Below are positions 5,434 to 5,960 of a DNA stretch of 5,960 nt, one piece after another. The notes below the pieces were generated by a model. The model ran no database searches and had not been told where the DNA came from. It worked only from the letters and a program-made list of their open reading frames with translations. Each line of letters starts with the position of its first letter. Within the stretch, counting starts at the first letter, position 1. Origin of the DNA: Acidobacteriaceae bacterium (GTDB lineage Bacteria > Acidobacteriota > Vicinamibacteria > Vicinamibacterales > CAVVIG01); NCBI GenBank assembly GCA_031274845.1, contig JAISPN010000022.1, positions 1-5,960 on the forward strand. The letters are read 5' to 3'. Both the position numbers and the translations under genes were made by a program.

Positions 5434-5443
5434 CCTTCACCGG

Positions 5444-5960
5444 ATGCTCCCCTCAAGCACCGTCGAAAACTATCTCAAGGCGATCCATCGCGAGGAGACG
5501 CTGCTGGCGCAGGGGGCGCGGCTCGTGCCGATGGGACAGGTCGCGGCGGCGCTCGGCGTGACGCCCGGCACCGCGACCACGATGATCAAGACGCTGGCGG
5601 AATCCGGCCTCGTCGAGTACGAACCGTACAGCGGCGTCCGGTTAACGCCCGCGGGCGAGAAGCTCGCCAGCCTTGTGCTGCGGCGTCACCGGCTCGTCGA
5701 GCTGTTTCTCGTCGACGTCATGGGGATGAGTTGGGCGGAAGTCCACGAAGAGGCGGAGCTGCTCGAGCATGTGGTGTCGGAACGTCTGATTGCGCGCATC
5801 GACGAGATGCTCGGACGCCCGACGCACGATCCGCACGGCGATCCGATTCCCACCGCCGAAGGCACCTTGCAGGACGATCATCTCGACAACCTGCTCACCT
5901 GTCCCGCCGGTGTGCCGCTCAAAGTGATTCGCATCACCGATCAGCATCCGGCCTTTCTGC
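5444..5960 (+). CDS. DtxR/MntR family metal-dependent transcriptional regulator, partial (172 codons)
   Basis: The frame opens at ATG 5444 and continues past the right edge. The only upstream codons before an in-frame stop at 5411 contain no start, so this start is secure despite lacking a ribosome site. Residues about 5-70 form the winged helix-turn-helix: V-E-N-Y-L-K-A-I (7-14), V-A-A-A-L-G-V-T-P-G-T-A-T-T-M-I-K-T-L (33-51) as recognition unit, then G-L-V-E-Y-E-P-Y-S-G-V-R-L-T-P-A-G (55-71). Residues 79-120 are the metal-binding and dimerisation domain: R-R-H-R-L-V-E-L-F-L and W-A-E-V-H-E-E-A-E-L-L-E-H-V. Expected ligands His82, Glu86, His101, Glu105, Glu108 and His109 are present. Glu105 replaces the DtxR Cys102, as in MntR. 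The last visible part (about 150-172) looks like the start of a FeoA/SH3-like domain. Family members repress metal-uptake genes when loaded with Fe(II) or Mn(II). The target is unknown and lies outside or within this operon. Confidence 0.92.
   Translation, partial: MLPSSTVENYLKAIHREETLLAQGARLVPMGQVAAALGVTPGTATTMIKTLAESGLVEYEPYSGVRLTPAGEKLASLVLRRHRLVELFLVDVMGMSWAEVHEEAELLEHVVSERLIARIDEMLGRPTHDPHGDPIPTAEGTLQDDHLDNLLTCPAGVPLKVIRITDQHPAFL

Noticed and set aside
1..5960. Defence system, mobile element, CRISPR array, tRNA or rRNA
   Set aside because: No transposase or integrase, terminal repeats, spaced direct repeats or tRNA/rRNA-like sequence was seen on either strand. All sizeable genes are metabolic, repair, envelope or regulatory types.

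Overview
The window is a compact stretch of high-GC bacterial chromosome with ordinary housekeeping genes and no mobile element, CRISPR array or RNA gene that I can see. The GC-rich third codon positions and the gene styles suggest an Acidobacteriota-like organism (for example Vicinamibacteria). That is an impression, not a demonstrated assignment.

Layout. Positions 1-1170 (minus strand) hold a CysM-type PLP cysteine synthase followed, with an ATGA overlap, by the start of a JAMM/MPN+ (Mec-like) metallopeptidase that runs off the left edge. This is two thirds of the CysM-CysO-Mec sulfur-carrier route to cysteine. A short divergent promoter region at about 1171-1247 separates it from a plus-strand isoprenylcysteine/phospholipid-type membrane methyltransferase. 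That gene ends one base before the stop codon of a convergent small two-helix membrane protein of unknown function (1884-2207, minus). After a gap of about 160 bp with no gene come a minus-strand AlkA-like DNA glycosylase (2367-2993) and, 11 bp upstream of it, a secreted SIMPL/DUF541 protein (3005-3715), which probably form one transcript.

A second divergent promoter region (3716-3828) separates that pair from a plus-strand run: a CaiB/BaiF (family III) CoA-transferase (3829-5007), a small protein of unknown function whose ATG directly follows the CoA-transferase stop (5008-5433), and the first 172 codons of a DtxR/MntR-type metal-dependent repressor (5444 to the right edge).

I find no strong case for a new defence or mobile system. 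The points most worth a second look are the cysM-mec pair, the two face-to-face extended -10 promoters, the unusual metal-ligand set of the DtxR-family protein, the unknown protein placed between a CoA-transferase and that regulator, and a short repeat shared by the 3' ends of two minus-strand genes.
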